Part shown: piece by piece, positions 12,668 to 25,812 of the stretch
Layout: each line of letters opens with the position of its first letter
How positions within the stretch are numbered: the stretch's first letter is position 1
From: Dipetalonema caudispina
Lineage: Eukaryota; Nematoda; Chromadorea; Rhabditida; Onchocercidae
Length of the DNA: 64,000 nucleotides
Assembly (NCBI GenBank): GCA_013365325.1
Contig: JABVXV010000116.1
Span: 62,001-126,000 of the forward strand
Direction of reading: 5' to 3'
The notes under the pieces: model-generated
Seen by the model: the letters and a program-made list of their open reading frames with translations, nothing else
What the model was told of the DNA's origin: nothing
Databases searched by the model: none
Translations under genes and position numbers: made by a program

Positions 12668-15600
12668 TCATAAGAACTTACATATTTTCGTGCTGATATT
12701 ATTATTTCCTCAATAATGAAAATAATTACGATTCAATACTTCGTGACAAATTCTGTCCCAAATTTTTGGAAAATTTTTAATATTGAATAGTTTCAGCAAG
12801 ATTAATGCATTCAATTTTAGAAATACAAGAGCTTAACTTTGCTTTCAATCTCATAAGACATAGTTTGCGGCATCGATACCATCGATAACATACTTCGTGG
12901 TGTATCATAGTAAATTTTAGGGAATTGAAAATGCTTTTTGTAGAAGAGTACAGGGAAGAAGAAATAACAGTGGATATAGCATTCAACATAGCTTCGATTC
13001 TCATCAGTTTTCCCAAGGCTTAATGACAGGTGATAAAATGTGAAACATTCTTACTTCTGTTTCCTCTATTTTATTGGAATGGAAAAAGATAAATACAACA
13101 TTTATATACTATTGCTTCGAAACCTATCATCAAGAACGGTAATATTCCCATACAGTGGTGTTATTGTTTCTTTAAAATTGTGGATAACTAAAAATTTCAA
13201 AAAATTAAAATTTTATTATGATCGTCTGGTCATCCATTATTAATTAGCATTACAATTTCGTATGAATAATTTCTTTCATCACAATCAATTTTTGTAACAA
13301 CAAGTGAAATTGAAACACCTATCAATGTTATATATTAAATATTAGCAGTAATAAATATATAATATCAATGTTATATATATTAAATATTAGCAGTAGAGAA
13401 ACACCAGGAAGTTACAACATATATTTTATGTACATCAAATTAAATTCTTCATAGAATAACTAGCCAAAATTTTTGCATATAATGGAAAAATAATTCTGTT
13501 GCAATTAATATTTCCAAGCCCACAAAGTTGAAATTTTCTTAATATCTAAATTTGATTTATATAATCTGGAATTGTTGACGGAACTGCCCAAACATTATTG
13601 ACGTTTTTAGTTATATGTTCTTTCATAAGTTGCTTAAAAGTAGTTGCCTTAAAAGTATTGTTGGCAATGAAAGAATTGATAAATTAATCTCACTGATATT
13701 ATGAGATATCATTGATTGAAGATATAATTTAGATAGCAATTAGTAGACTTTTATTTGCCAACTTGTATTATTTAGTTCTTTTTTGTTACTATTGAGTGAT
13801 TATCACTGAGTTATAGTTTTCGAATCTGTCACATCTGACAAACGGATTGATTTGTTGACTTTTATTTAACATTAGGTCTTAAATAGTGAAGTCTCAAAGT
13901 CTTAACCTGAAATATTTATTATCTATTGCAGGATAAGTATAATTTAATATTATGGTAAAATAATCTCAGATTCTTCGTCTCCTCTTTATTTTTGCACCGC
14001 TTGACCAATATTTTGTTTTAAATAGGTAACAGATATTTTTCTAAAACACAGTAGTGTAGGATCTTAAATGTTAGCTTAATATAAGTCATTGATTAGCATC
14101 TGAGAAGTGTTGTACCAGAATCCCATCTCGAAACATTTGATAAGTCGCACAAGCGATGTTACGATGATTTTCATAAGGCTATGAATGGAAATGATAATAT
14201 AATCATCAGAGCTCATTCATCATCGGAAAATTATCACAGAAAACGTAGAATGACTGGATACAATTTTCTCAGCAAGAATAAAACGAATTGTAAATTTCCA
14301 AACCAACAAAATCCTTGAATTTTCTCTGTCAAATGTCATTGTCTAAAATTTGTCAATAGCAATAGAAATATCATATCATGCTAATTGATAGAAACCTGCA
14401 TTAAATGATATTTCTATATCTGTTTCTGTTAAAATAAAGAATATGCCACATTCGAAATTTAAAGATTCCAGGTTTTTATTTCTATTTTCAAATGACTTGA
14501 CTGATATTTTCCAGTTACAGTTGATCGATACTGAAGAAACATTAATATAAACAATCACTGAACTCATTTATCATCATTAATACTTAAAGGTATTCCATCC
14601 CTTGATCAGAACTATATTCCTCAATATAATCTGTCCAAAAAAAAAAAGCTGAATTTTACAATTTTATTAAACTTATCGGTTGGTAAGAATTATATTTTTT
14701 AATTACATTGAAATAAACCAGTTTCACAATAACAACGATAACAAGAACCGGAAAACTGGCACAACGGATTGCTTCAAATCAATATTGTCGGTGAAAAACA
14801 ATGCACACATAAGTAACATTCATAAACAAGCAAAATAACAAAGAATGAAACAGATGAACTGAAATAACTAGAAAATCTAAATTCAGCTAAAGCAAAATAT
14901 GGCAAGAATAATAACGCGTGAAAATAAATTGAATGTGTTTAACCCGTAGTCTATGTGATTAATTCATTTCTTATCTTTAGGAGTACTTTTAGAAAGCTTG
15001 CTTGAGTAGACTGAACAAAAAAAAAAAAAAAAACTCTAACATTCGGCGTTTAGAATTAAAATCATCGTTTATACTACATGCTGTGATACACTTATGCTTT
15101 AAAATATTTACTAACAAATATGATTGCTAAAATTCGACAAATTCAAAAGCATGCTACAACTACCAACTAAACCTAAGTATAAGTGAAGCATAAAAGAGAA
15201 AGGAATTGGCTTCACGGCAAAAAGACATGATGTTATGGCTACTATGAAAGTATAGTCTTGAGCAATATTTACATAATCGATGAAGAGAATTTAAAAAGGT
15301 TTATAGAGGAAAACAGTGGAATTGAAGAATTCAAGCGGAAAATGCAACAAAAGCTTAATCTCGTTTCTCGGTAGGCTAAAAAGTTGATACATTTATTTTT
15401 GTTCTATCAATTTTGACAATGTTCAACACTGTCCCATTTCAGTTCTAAAAATTGTGCCCTTCTATACGAATATTTCTGTTGCATAAGCGATAATTTCAAC
15501 AATTTGATTTGAAACTATTATTACAGAATCTGGAATAATTCTGAAAAGTACAGTACGTTATTTTCCTAGAAGAATAGTTTAATTTTTTAATAGATGTATA

Positions 15601-15854
15601 TGGGGAAAAATTGTTCAAAAAATTAAATAAGAAAATTGCGAAAAACATCTGCAAGAAATAAAGGTAATCTAAAATGAGAGATCATAAGCATGAAATTACT
15701 CGGAATTTAAAATTATCATTTTTGGAAAAAAGGAAAGTCAAATATCATCAAAAAAAAAAAAAAAAAAAAATGAAAATTTGCAAGAAATTATTGATTTTCA
15801 ATCAAATTTCTTTCTTACATGAAAACTTCTACACTACGCCCTAAAATATGTAAA
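12668..15854. other. Spacer between the Ly6-like gene and fut-8 (convergent 3' ends)
   Basis: Both flanking genes end towards this interval. It has a short tandem duplication at 13321-13395, homopolymer runs at about 15019 and 15751, and otherwise only AT-rich sequence. The open frames here lack splice context and protein-like composition. Confidence 0.5.
13321..13395. repeat. Two-copy tandem duplication, about 43 bp apart
   Basis: A segment of about 30 bp beginning ATCAATGTTATATAT and ending ATTAGCAGTA at 13321-13350 recurs from 13364, with an extra AT dinucleotide in the second copy. Confidence 0.7.
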
Positions 15855-18800
15855 TTAAGGAAAATCTAAGATAATATACTTTTCACGAGTTTTATAAGAT
15901 GGATAGAGACCCTTTTTGCCTGTTCGCCTATTAGTACCCTTCGAGAAGCCATCCCAGTGGTTACCAGCAATTCCGATAATATCACCAATCATTAGATCGA
16001 TTTCATTATCACTTTCAGCATTATACGACTCCACTGCTACTTGTTCGTGATCTGAAATTTACATTTCCCAATTGGTTCAAATGCTATGTTCAACCTGCAG
16101 CTGTATCACTGAATTGACGAAATGACTGCGTATTAAATGATCAGAAAGCTTTAGGTGGACATGCATTCACACAAACTAAAGAGATGCACATTTTTAAAAT
16201 TTTGTTAAATTCTCCTTTAATCTGCGACATCTTAGACATAAACCAAATATCGTTAATTATAACTTGAGATATCATAATTTAGCACTGGCTCTTGACGTTA
16301 TGAAAAAATTCACCTTGTTGGCCACCAAAGTAGTAAATATCGTCCAAAGAATGAAATCGATCACCTGCGTCACCAAAACGAACTTGCATTAATTCGTAAC
16401 CCATACGGCAAACCTGTGAACTGAATGTGCAGACAAGATATATACATCTGAAATCCAAGCAATGATAATAGATAAGAGGAAAAGGTATGCGTAAGTTGTT
16501 TGATTTGGATTATAGTAATGTCATGATCTAGAGAGAAGTCAAATGAATTTAGATCTGCAGTTCATACCCATTTGAATCTTCCCTTGATAGAGATCAACAG
16601 CCGGTACTACCACTTAATATTGATCTTTCTTGAAAGGTAGGAACGACATTTAAATTATTCAACCAGCTCCTGTCATCTATGCAAGTGGTTTATTCTGTTA
16701 ATCCAAAAGGTTAATCTTTCTTTAATTCCGAATGTTTCATCTTTTCCCTCTCACTTCCATGCCAGTACGAATCTTAGAAACCACACCATGCATTACTTTG
16801 TCATGTAGAGGAATAAAAAAGCTGAGCAAATATACCTAGACAGTAATTCAATATCGACCACAATACCAATTAATGATTCTACGGTGTAGCGGGAATGAAC
16901 TTGAGCCATATTTGATATTTTTGGATCACCATATATCTCATAATTTGGATATCTGAAACTTTCACTCCCAAGTTAATTTGATTTACCCTAACTCAATCCA
17001 TATTAATTTAATTTAACATACTCTAATTCAGCTCGTTGCTATAAATATTATGATAATACCCTTTACATGCTTACGATTTTTCTTTATCAGCATATGAAAC
17101 CACTTTATTCTTCACCGTTTTTCAAACAGTAAGCTATGAAAAGAAAATAATTAGTGATGAATTCATTATATATATATATGATTTCTTTAGCAGTAGCTCT
17201 TTCGTTCAGTGCTCTAGCCATACATTAACAAAAAGAAAATTGGTGCTCCCAAACATCAAATAGCCGAAGGTACTTGAGACTGAAAATAACTTATTTTAAA
17301 ATAAAGGATGAGTAATCTTCAATCTCAAGTATCACCGGCTACTAGCACAACAAGTAACATAGTTAATAGAAGTAAAAAACCCGATGAATAGTGAAAAAAT
17401 AACGAACTTCATCGTAACTTCATCAAAAATTTTCGGATCATCAGTTGCAATATAAATTCGTCTTTTAATCGATGACCGTGTACGATATTCTTCAATCCGA
17501 AACCAATCTTCTGTCCATTTCATGTACTCATCCAAATCATGAAAAGATGCTTCCGTGTGGATTTTATCTGTTCGACGAATTTGCAAACCAACAATTGGCC
17601 CTAAAAATGAAACAAGAACTTAATGAAAATACACAACGTTTTTTTCCTCTTCTCCCAGCATAGTCAATAGATCCTCTTCAAGTTTACGATTCATGATAAC
17701 AGGTTAGCAAATAACAACTTTTTCATGCAATCTTGAGCAATAAATTCGAACTTTATTCAGGTGAACAAGCCTTTCCTGATTGTCCGTCTCGGTACACAAT
17801 GTCCATGTACAGAAAGATTTTTATTACTTGGTAATCTAGAAATTGTACTCTATTACGTAAGTAATAAATTTTTTCAAACAATTTTCAGACCTTTATCAAA
17901 AGGCACTTTTCTTACAGCCTGGTCAATTTCTTTTGCAAATGCTGCTGATGGGCGCATTAGATATCGTATGAACTGTAAACAGATTTCATCATTGCATATA
18001 GTGATTTGCTATCTCAAGCAATGATTTCGTCAATCAAAGAGAAGAATAGTAGTACTAATTTTCATTGTTTATGATGAAATAGGTTTGAACGTATATTGAA
18101 TACAACAAAACTCCAACCTCGGTAAATCAACTTCACCAGTTCGATTCACTATCTCAACTCAAAAAAATCAATCACATTAAGTAAAATAAATGATGAAAGC
18201 AATCTTTTAAATCAACAATGCAATCAAAAGAAATGTCGAATGTTGGACTAGAAGTGGAACCGTGAATGATCATCTAATACTGATGACAGAGAGATCTGGG
18301 ATTGCTTATTAGCTTCCGAAGTTTTAATGATCCATTGGTCGAATTTTTTCAGGGCGTATCACTGTTTAGTAGCAGAAAATAAACCTGTGAAATAAAGAAT
18401 GCTGGAGAATTGGAGTGCAGCTTTAGCAGCTCGTCACTATATGACCGCGGGATAGCAAGTGGAAGATAGGGCGGTCGATGGAAGAGTGAATCAACAATCG
18501 GTAATTTTACTACCCGTTTATTCCTGTAAAGTTTACCAATACCCCAATCATCAGCATATTCATTGGGCTGAAAACTCAATTTTTAAAGCATCTTTAACAT
18601 TTCAAAAACATATCGAGACTATAATCGAAATAAGAACTACACAGTACCACTTGCTTTTACCATCTATTCCATCAATAATATTGATCATTAGTTAATAAAT
18701 ACTAATGAAGTATTAATTGTAGGGCGTCAATTTATATTTTAATACCGAGATTTCCTTCCATTTCAATCCCAGCAACGTGCGGGGGAGGGAGGGTAAACAA

Positions 18801-20999
18801 CCTCAAGCAAGTAGGAAGGTCAACGGTGAAAAAAAGTAGAATTTTTTTAGGTCAGCAACCTTGTATATATTCGAAATGAAAACGACATGTAAGAACTCAA
18901 AAATCTCTTCGAAATCTTATTGTAACCTTGAAAATTTCCGAAAATGAACATTTGGTAATTGGTAGGAAAGCAGCAACCCAGCCATCTGCGGCATAATTCC
19001 ACGTACGACCATCATCCGTTAAGACGAGCGTACGGTTTGAACCATATGCAACAATAAAACAATACGTAACGTGATGTAACTGACAGCCGAAACCACATTG
19101 CTTATTCAAATCACATGTTAAAATTCTGCAAATTTTATCAAAAATTTCAAGAACTTCTTACAGAATTAAGATATGATACATAAAATATCTGCTCATACCA
19201 CCACCATTATATCAATCACAAAAGAATTTACATAAAAGGTTACTTTGAAATCCGATAGGCATATACATATTCAATACTAAAAATGGGTAACGCTACTATC
19301 TTTGCTTGGTATAATCATCTTCTTGCACGAATATTTATCCGTTTTTAAACTTTCATTCGGAGAGAAAGTAATAAGAATAAATATAACGACCAGATATTTC
19401 TTAAAATCTGCTTTTGTATTTATCAAACTTATCGCTAGCATATTCGGGATTTTTTTTCGAATCTAACTCAATGCTTAATTTCGATCAATTAGCTATATTA
19501 TTTGCTCGTATAAGAAAAAATTAATGAATGGTGACTACATACCTAGCAGCTTTACAATCATCAGGGTTTTGCATTTTGTCGAAATGATTTTGAAATATTG
19601 CCGAAATATTTGCAAGTGCGCTTGCTCGCCAACTTTCCGCCGAGTCAATATTTTTGAATGAGGCGGCTTGACCAAGCAAGGAAAGCAACTGTAAAATTTT
19701 ACTCTTCAAAGATTATCTTAAATGAGCTTCTTCCAGAAAAATAACTGGAAAAAGCTATTTTACCTGATTCCGTGTGTGATTTATGAATGTCGAATTGTTG
19801 TTGTGCATTGATGCAAGTTGACTGTTGAGGTAATAATAAAGTTCCCATATTGAATTATGCAGCTCACGTCTGGCTATCTGAAAATATTTTAATTTGTCAA
19901 TTATCTTTTGGATGTTAATTAAAGATTATAGTAGTATTTTCGAAAATTATTATCAATATCAATAGTAAAAGATCATAGCTCAAATAAGCAAGATTGAATA
20001 TCAGGATTACTCAGTTATTACTGGCATAATAGGCATCATTAAGAGCTTAATTTTGATCGTATCTGGAAAGTAAATCTACAAATAGTGGAAGATTTAAATA
20101 CATCAAATAAGGGAGTAATTGGAGTATCTGTTTAAGTAAATCGAGAAATAGTAAGCATACTAAAAGTTAGAAACACATGTGGCGAAAAAAAAGGAGTAAT
20201 AAAGATTTGATTTCAATTTTCGATAGATTATGCAAAAGACAATTCCAAGCACCAGAAGTAGTAAAAGTACTTACTTCATGTTTCGTTGAAAAACCATTCG
20301 ACGGTAAATGGACCAAAGTTTCACTCTTTTCTCTATCAACCCATTGTTGTTTTTTTTCAAATCCATTGCTTATTTCTGCCTGCACTGCATTTCCACTTTG
20401 TTTATCCATGGTAAATTTCATTCTCGCCAATATTTTTTCATCTTTTAACAATTCACGAAGTTTTTCATTCTCATGTTTTAGTTCTGTTAAATCTAACAAA
20501 GCCTGCTCATAATTCAATGCCAAAATTTGCTGTTCGTCAACATCCTTTCCTAAAATTTAATTAATCTGATGGCACGAGAGGGGAAGTTTGAGTGAAGCAA
20601 AAAAATGCAATTAATGTAAATATTTTTGAGTAATAAAGTAAAAACACCGCAGGTAGGCAAAAATTTAGCAGCAGTGCTACTCGTTTGGAAAATAAGCATT
20701 GCCTACTTTTCCGGATATTAGCAACGGAATGAAGATTACTTCCTTTTCCGAATACTGGAAAAGGAACGAAGATTGTTTGCTTTGCCGGATAACATTTGGA
20801 ACCAACAAAATCTTCCTCCTGATATATACATATATTTGACTTTATCATTTTTTCCTTTTGATATAGTAAACAAACCTTTTGACTGCAAACCGTATAGACT
20901 GAATGAAAGATAAAAGAAGATTGATGACCAAATGACCACCGTAGTAACTAAAATGCAATGCATGGAAAATGCGCATACTGTTCTTCGGGGTTTCATCAT
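15855..20999 (-). CDS. fut-8: Alpha-1,6-fucosyltransferase FUT8 (core fucosylation; 11 exons)
   Basis: FUT8 is a Golgi type II membrane enzyme that moves fucose from GDP-fucose to the innermost GlcNAc of N-glycans in alpha-1,6 linkage. Exons: 20999-20876, 20549-20275, 19877-19764, 19688-19543, 19125-18927, 18567-18385, 17972-17891, 17600-17408, 16952-16836, 16447-16314, 16051-15855. All phases match, giving 587 residues (575 in human). Exon 1 encodes a short cytoplasmic tail and one signal anchor (about 12-34). Exon 2 encodes a charged coiled-coil stem. Family blocks follow: [32 protein letters not shown], the nucleotide-binding QIRRTDK (Arg383-Arg384), [22 protein letters not shown], and a C-terminal SH3 domain with [19 protein letters not shown]. 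In human the RR motif begins HVRR; here it is QIRR. A mini-uORF overlaps the start codon. Confidence 0.96.
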
Positions 21000-21007
21000 G
21001 CTGTCAT
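20996..21007 (-). promoter_or_regulatory. Mini-uORF (Met-Thr-Ala-stop) overlapping the fut-8 start
   Basis: On the minus strand ATG ACA GCA TGA runs 21007-20996, and its stop overlaps the fut-8 ATG (20999-20997) in another frame. It lies after a possible splice or trans-splice acceptor (TTTGTAG). Ribosomes starting here would end on the main start codon, so it could lower FUT8 output. This regulatory role is inferred. Confidence 0.4.
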
Positions 21008-22875
21008 CCTCACGAATGTCTACAAATTTCCACTAATTAATGAATAACTTAAACCACCATTCTCTTACATATTCAGAAATTCGACCCAAAGAAAAGCTAT
21101 GAACAGGGTAATTAATTAGACATTCCTCCCGTATACTGCTGTAACGATCTATGCATAAAATACCAGCAGGTAGTATTCATTTAAATAAAGCAATAAGCTT
21201 ACAAAATATAAATCGCCATTGCCAAATGTTAGTTTGAAAATTAGTTACACATTAGAGGATTACTAGCCCAAATCTGAAAATCATTTATTTTTATTTAATT
21301 TACTCACTTTATGCAAATTAATGAAGTGAAGAAGTGGAGGATTTTATAAGACTTATTTCGTTTTCTTTCATGACAATGAATAATGAATTTTACCTCTTCT
21401 CATGTAACTTCTTAGTGCATGAAAAATGATATCGCTAAAATTTAGTAGAAAAGTCAGAACAAATAGCATATTATTTTCTGCGAGTTGCAGAATATTTGCT
21501 ATCAATATTGGATAAATCTTTAGCGAGGCACAACGAATGATTTCCCACTCAGCAGTAGTTTTTTTTTCTTTTTTTCATTATTACATTTATTTATTTATGC
21601 TAATCTAATTTTACCTTGTCCAAAACTTGCAACAATGACTCGCAAATTTGAATCGATATTTGCAATAATGATAAATTTTGATGGTTTCAAATTTTCTTCA
21701 CTTTCCAACTGAAGTTAATTTAATAAAATTGCTGGGATAAATTGAAAAAAATCAACGATGTAAATTAACAAAAATAGTTTTAAAAAAAAGGGGGAAATAT
21801 GAAAGTGAATTTTAGTTCATTTAAAAACGAGTCCATTGCTGCTATCATGAAGAATGCAACATAGAACAAATCCTGTACAGTTATTATTTTAATGTAGTTT
21901 TGGGGGAGGGAATGTAGAGAGATTATACACCAATAGCAATATGTGATATATATTTATTTGCCATTATAGTAATTCGAACAAATTGAATCCCACCCTTTGT
22001 TTGTTGATCAGTTGAAATTTGAAAAAGGAAATATGACAGCATGAAAATTCTTCCCTTTTCACTATTACAAAATATGAAGCTACAGGAAAGTGCAATATTT
22101 ACACTATAATCTAAGTTAGTAACTTTATCGATTATTCACAGTCTTAATAAATTATTCAAATTTGAATATTTTCAAACTGAAAAATATACCCTCAATGATA
22201 ATATATTTTATTGCCTCTTGTTTAAGTCATTCTTAAAATTTAATATTAATAAATATAAGAGGAAAAAAAAATTTAGGCAATGAGGGATGGAATATTTGAA
22301 ATGTTATTACTTTGCATAACGAATACAGTTTGAAGCCATATTGTTTATTATTAAATGTAAAATGTTATACTTAACTTATGAGAAATGCTATACAATATGT
22401 ATCCACATACATACATACATACGTATACACACACACGCAACATACATATGTGTGTGGGTACTACATTTCCTCACACATCAACAAACATTTATATATAAAT
22501 TTATATATATATATATATATATATACAAACAAATATAATAGCAGTAAAATTGATGAATGGCCAAATATCTTTTATATGCTAATGTTTACATAATCAACTA
22601 TTTCAAAGCATTTTTTTTTTTTTTTTTCATTTTTCCACTCAGATCTTTTAAAGAGAAACCGAGAGATGAGTTTTTGATTGATGACATACCCCGAGGACTA
22701 CTAAATATCGATACCAGACTTGCACCGTGATGTAATCAAAGTTTTTTCGTTTTTCTTTAAATTAATCTTTCTAAATCCTATCCCATACTATAATAGAAAA
22801 ATAGCCATAGAGCATTAAAAAGAATGCTAGTTGATCAGTAGAAATATAAAATAAAATTTGTAAACAATTAAATTA
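21008..22875. other. Upstream flank of fut-8, microsatellite-rich
   Basis: AT-rich sequence with an ACAT/AC repeat (22405-22437) and a TA run (22502-22525). The plus-strand open frames here are made of those repeats. I see no exon. Confidence 0.45.
22405..22525. repeat. Microsatellite cluster: ACAT, AC and TA repeats
   Basis: ACAT repeats pass into AC repeats at 22405-22437. About 65 bases on there is an uninterrupted TA run at 22502-22525. Confidence 0.9.
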
Positions 22876-23270
22876 TTAATTAAAAAAATTCACCAGATTA
22901 TAAAAATAAGCTGCAACGGTAATGAAAAAGGATGAAAGATTATATAATGTTGCCAATCCTAAATATAGACGACAATTTAAACATGGTCTGAGATAGTTAT
23001 GCTTATCATTATTAAAAACGACACGTAGATGGTTTAGAATTTCTTCGGCAACTGATAAGGAATTATGGTGAATGACTGGTAAACAATTCGTCAATTCAAG
23101 TATTTTATATCGTTCCTAATCTGCTAAGTTTTGAGTAGTAGCTTTAGTTTTAGAAACATTTGAAAAAGTTTCAACTTGTGATAAACAAAAGGAGCTCTCC
23201 TGCCTTTTACTTATCGAACCAGTCATCTGTGCATCCTTTTCCTGAAAGACTTCGATCACCTGTGATTAAA
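22876..23270 (-). other. Exon-like open stretch, unidentified membrane protein C terminus (tentative)
   Basis: After an acceptor-like TTTAATCACAG at about 23261-23271 a frame runs through VIEVFQEKDAQMTGS to a TAG. The same frame then resumes at once, after what could be an acceptor (CAGATTAG), as ERYKILELTNCLPVIHHNSL, RPCLNCRLYLGL and a hydrophobic segment LYNLSSFFITVAAYFYNLV, stopping at 22876. Protein-like composition and one likely membrane span suggest a real exon. Either the TAG ends one isoform and the second part is an alternative last exon, or the copy is broken. I recognise no family. Confidence 0.3.
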
Positions 23271-24505
23271 TCTACCAACTGTTCGTGCAGTTAATGACAA
23301 AAGTTATATTATCCGGCAAAGAACATTTGTAAATGGGCATAAATCGTAGTAGCATTGGTTTATCTCAAAAACTATTCGTTATTTATTGCTGACGATATTT
23401 ACTGTAGTTTGTCGAGATTATCAAAATAATTGGTAATGATAGTGTTGATATAATCTTAATATTATTACCATATCAAACTACTTCGCTCTTGTTGTAAAAA
23501 AAAGAGAAACAATTATTATCAACCGATGGTTTAAATGATCCATTACTTTAATCGTCTTCTTGCTAACTGCAATAGAATATAGGGACTAGAGAAGATTATT
23601 TCACTTGTCGTAATAATCAAACAAATGAAGATAACGATTACAAGACTATTCTAGTCTAGATTTGTCTTTGCTTGCACTCATTACACAATTAGACATAGTA
23701 TCATTTCACCATCATCTTTCATCTTTCACTTGCATATTAGGTAAGCCGAAATTTGCATGCTTTAAATATAAAGTCTTGATATTACTGAATCGATATTAGC
23801 CATATTTAAGATCTAACTATTTAAGGCTTATCTAATTACGATTAAAGTACTCTACTATTTGTTTTACTCGTAAAACCCATGCGAAGACCGGAATGCATTC
23901 AGCATAATTGCGATCGAAGGTGCAAAACTGCACTTACTATTTGTGTAATAGTAATGGCTGTGCCTAAAGCAAGATGAAAGTATCAAGGATCGAGACTTAT
24001 CTCAACATTATTTCCGATTACATAGTGTCAGGAAACAGTGAATCTCCCAATTCATTATTTTTTTTCCGTGTTTTATGAAGCAAACAAGATATGAACATAT
24101 TCCTTCAGTTAATATAAAAAAAGATATGCTAAATAAATCTAAATTAACAAATAAGCTTTATCATTTACAGTTTAAATCTCATTACAGATGGGCTATTGTC
24201 TTAGAACATCTAATCTAATCGAACATGGTTGATCGTAATCATACATGAAAATTGAATTAATTCAAACACTGAATTAAGTCTTACAACGTATTCTATAACT
24301 TGCTTTAAAAGAAAAAAAAAAAACACACACACACACACAGGTTATAGGTTCACGTCAACTATAGTCGAAAAAAGTTCATATTGATGTTATGCATAATGGA
24401 TCAAAGCTTATAGTTAAATTATAGATAATTTTAACAAAATTGTTTCTTGAGTAACGTAGAAGTGAAAATTACTTTGCACAAGTGATAGGAATATGACAAA
24501 GAGAT
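23271..24505. other. AT-rich interval between tentative exons
   Basis: I see no coding signal. An AC microsatellite is at 24323-24339. Confidence 0.3.
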
Positions 24506-24716
24506 GCATACCAGCTGGTAACATAGCTAATGTTCGATTGTGGTAGAGAGAAGCGGGTAAATAGATGGAAGCTTGCTGGGCTATGCAGGCAACCACGCTA
24601 ATATTAAATGTTGATGAAGGTGTTGGTGATGGTGATGATGATGATGATGGTAATGATGTTGGTGATATGGACGCTGAACAACCAGCTGTTTCTGCTTTAA
24701 CACTATGCCCAACTAG
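24506..24716 (-). other. Exon-like Ser/Pro-rich open stretch (tentative)
   Basis: From an acceptor-like CTTGCTAG to a good donor (CTG|GTATGC) the minus strand encodes GHSVKAETAGCSASIS, a Ser/Pro run written largely by CAT/ATC repeats, then FNISVVACIAQQASIYLPA and YHNRTLAMLPAG. There are two N-glycosylation sequons (NIS, NRT). It could be an extracellular low-complexity exon of the same unknown gene as 22876-23270. In another frame the repeat reads as polyhistidine, so the protein look may be accidental. Confidence 0.25.
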
Positions 24717-25606
24717 CAAGGATCGGAAGTGAGGACAGCAATCTCAAAATAACTCTATCTTTTCTCAATGTATGGTATGCTAGCGTAAAACAAGGAAGCA
24801 ATTTCCATTATAACCAAATATTTCATTGCATTTGTAAAATTCATATGATAAACATGTAACATAACTTATATTACAGTGTGGATAAGTGAAAAAAAAAAAG
24901 TACTTCAATATGATATGCATTCAGTTGTGGTGCTGCTTTAAAAAAAAAAAAGAAAGAAAAAAACTATCAATGATTATCCATTCACACAAATTTGGATATA
25001 AACCATTTTGTGCTTTTCATAGGCAGTGCAGTCTCCTAATATATTTGTGCAAATATTGACAAGCTAGATTGTTGTCTATCTCATTTTTTTTTTTTTTTAG
25101 CTTGAAAATTTAGTGTTTTACTACTGGGAAACAAATCTAAAGATTGCAAAAACATAAGAGAAGTATGCGAAATATAAAAATATTTCCGAATTTGTGATCC
25201 AGTTCAGGTAAAAGATTTTGCACATTGTGAGATCCTTCTGATGCATATAACGTGTATAAGTTATGCGCAGAATCGAAATACGAATGTTGGAATATAGCTG
25301 GATCAGAGATGATTTTGGCTGTCCATCAGTTTAAAGTTATTTGTTTGTTTGCAGTGATTATGTTAAAAAAAATATTAACTATTGTTTGCTCGAAGTTCAA
25401 TAGACCTGGCTGAAATTGACTTATGTCATCTTTGAAGAAAAGAAAAAAAACTAACTACACTACATGCATGTAGCTAATTCAGTCATAAATCTATAACATT
25501 TACAAATTTTGTTACATTCAACAAACATGGAATACAAACTGAAGATTTAATGGAATTGAAAAGAGAAAAAAAAAAAATTAAAATCAAACCCCTATTTATC
25601 GTCGTT
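24717..25606. other. AT-rich interval between tentative exons
   Basis: Apart from short A and T runs I see nothing in this interval. Confidence 0.3.
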
Positions 25607-25812
25607 TTATTCTCTATCATAAGCAAGCAGGACGATAGCAGCTTGCGTAGTGCCAAGTGAAATAAGATAATGTTGTTTTAGACGTACTGGCAATTTGAGC
25701 ATGTTATTTAACGAAGGCAGATGCATAGCCGAGATCAATAGTATTGCTGTGGAAATAAAACTATTACTACCACTGCTGCAGCTGCAAATTAAAAGCATCA
25801 TTAATATACATA
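25607..25812 (-). other. Exon-like hydrophobic open stretch (tentative)
   Basis: After an acceptor (AATTTGCAG at about 25783-25791) the minus strand encodes FISTAILLISAMHLPSL, then LPVRLKQHYLISLG and TTQAAIVLLAYDRE before a stop at 25607. A donor GTACGT lies inside, at about 25680-25685. The two hydrophobic blocks would suit a membrane protein. No family is recognised and no joined model could be closed. Confidence 0.22.

Noticed and set aside
20177..20512. 111-residue plus-strand open frame
   Set aside because: It is the antisense shadow of fut-8 exon 2 (20549-20275), whose coiled-coil stem keeps the opposite strand open.
22341..22593. Two plus-strand frames rich in Tyr, Ile and Thr
   Set aside because: They are translations of the ACAT, AC and TA microsatellites.
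24414..24719. Polyhistidine reading of the repeat at about 24630-24650
   Set aside because: That frame stops within the block and lacks a matching splice border; the Ser/Pro frame reaches a proper donor.
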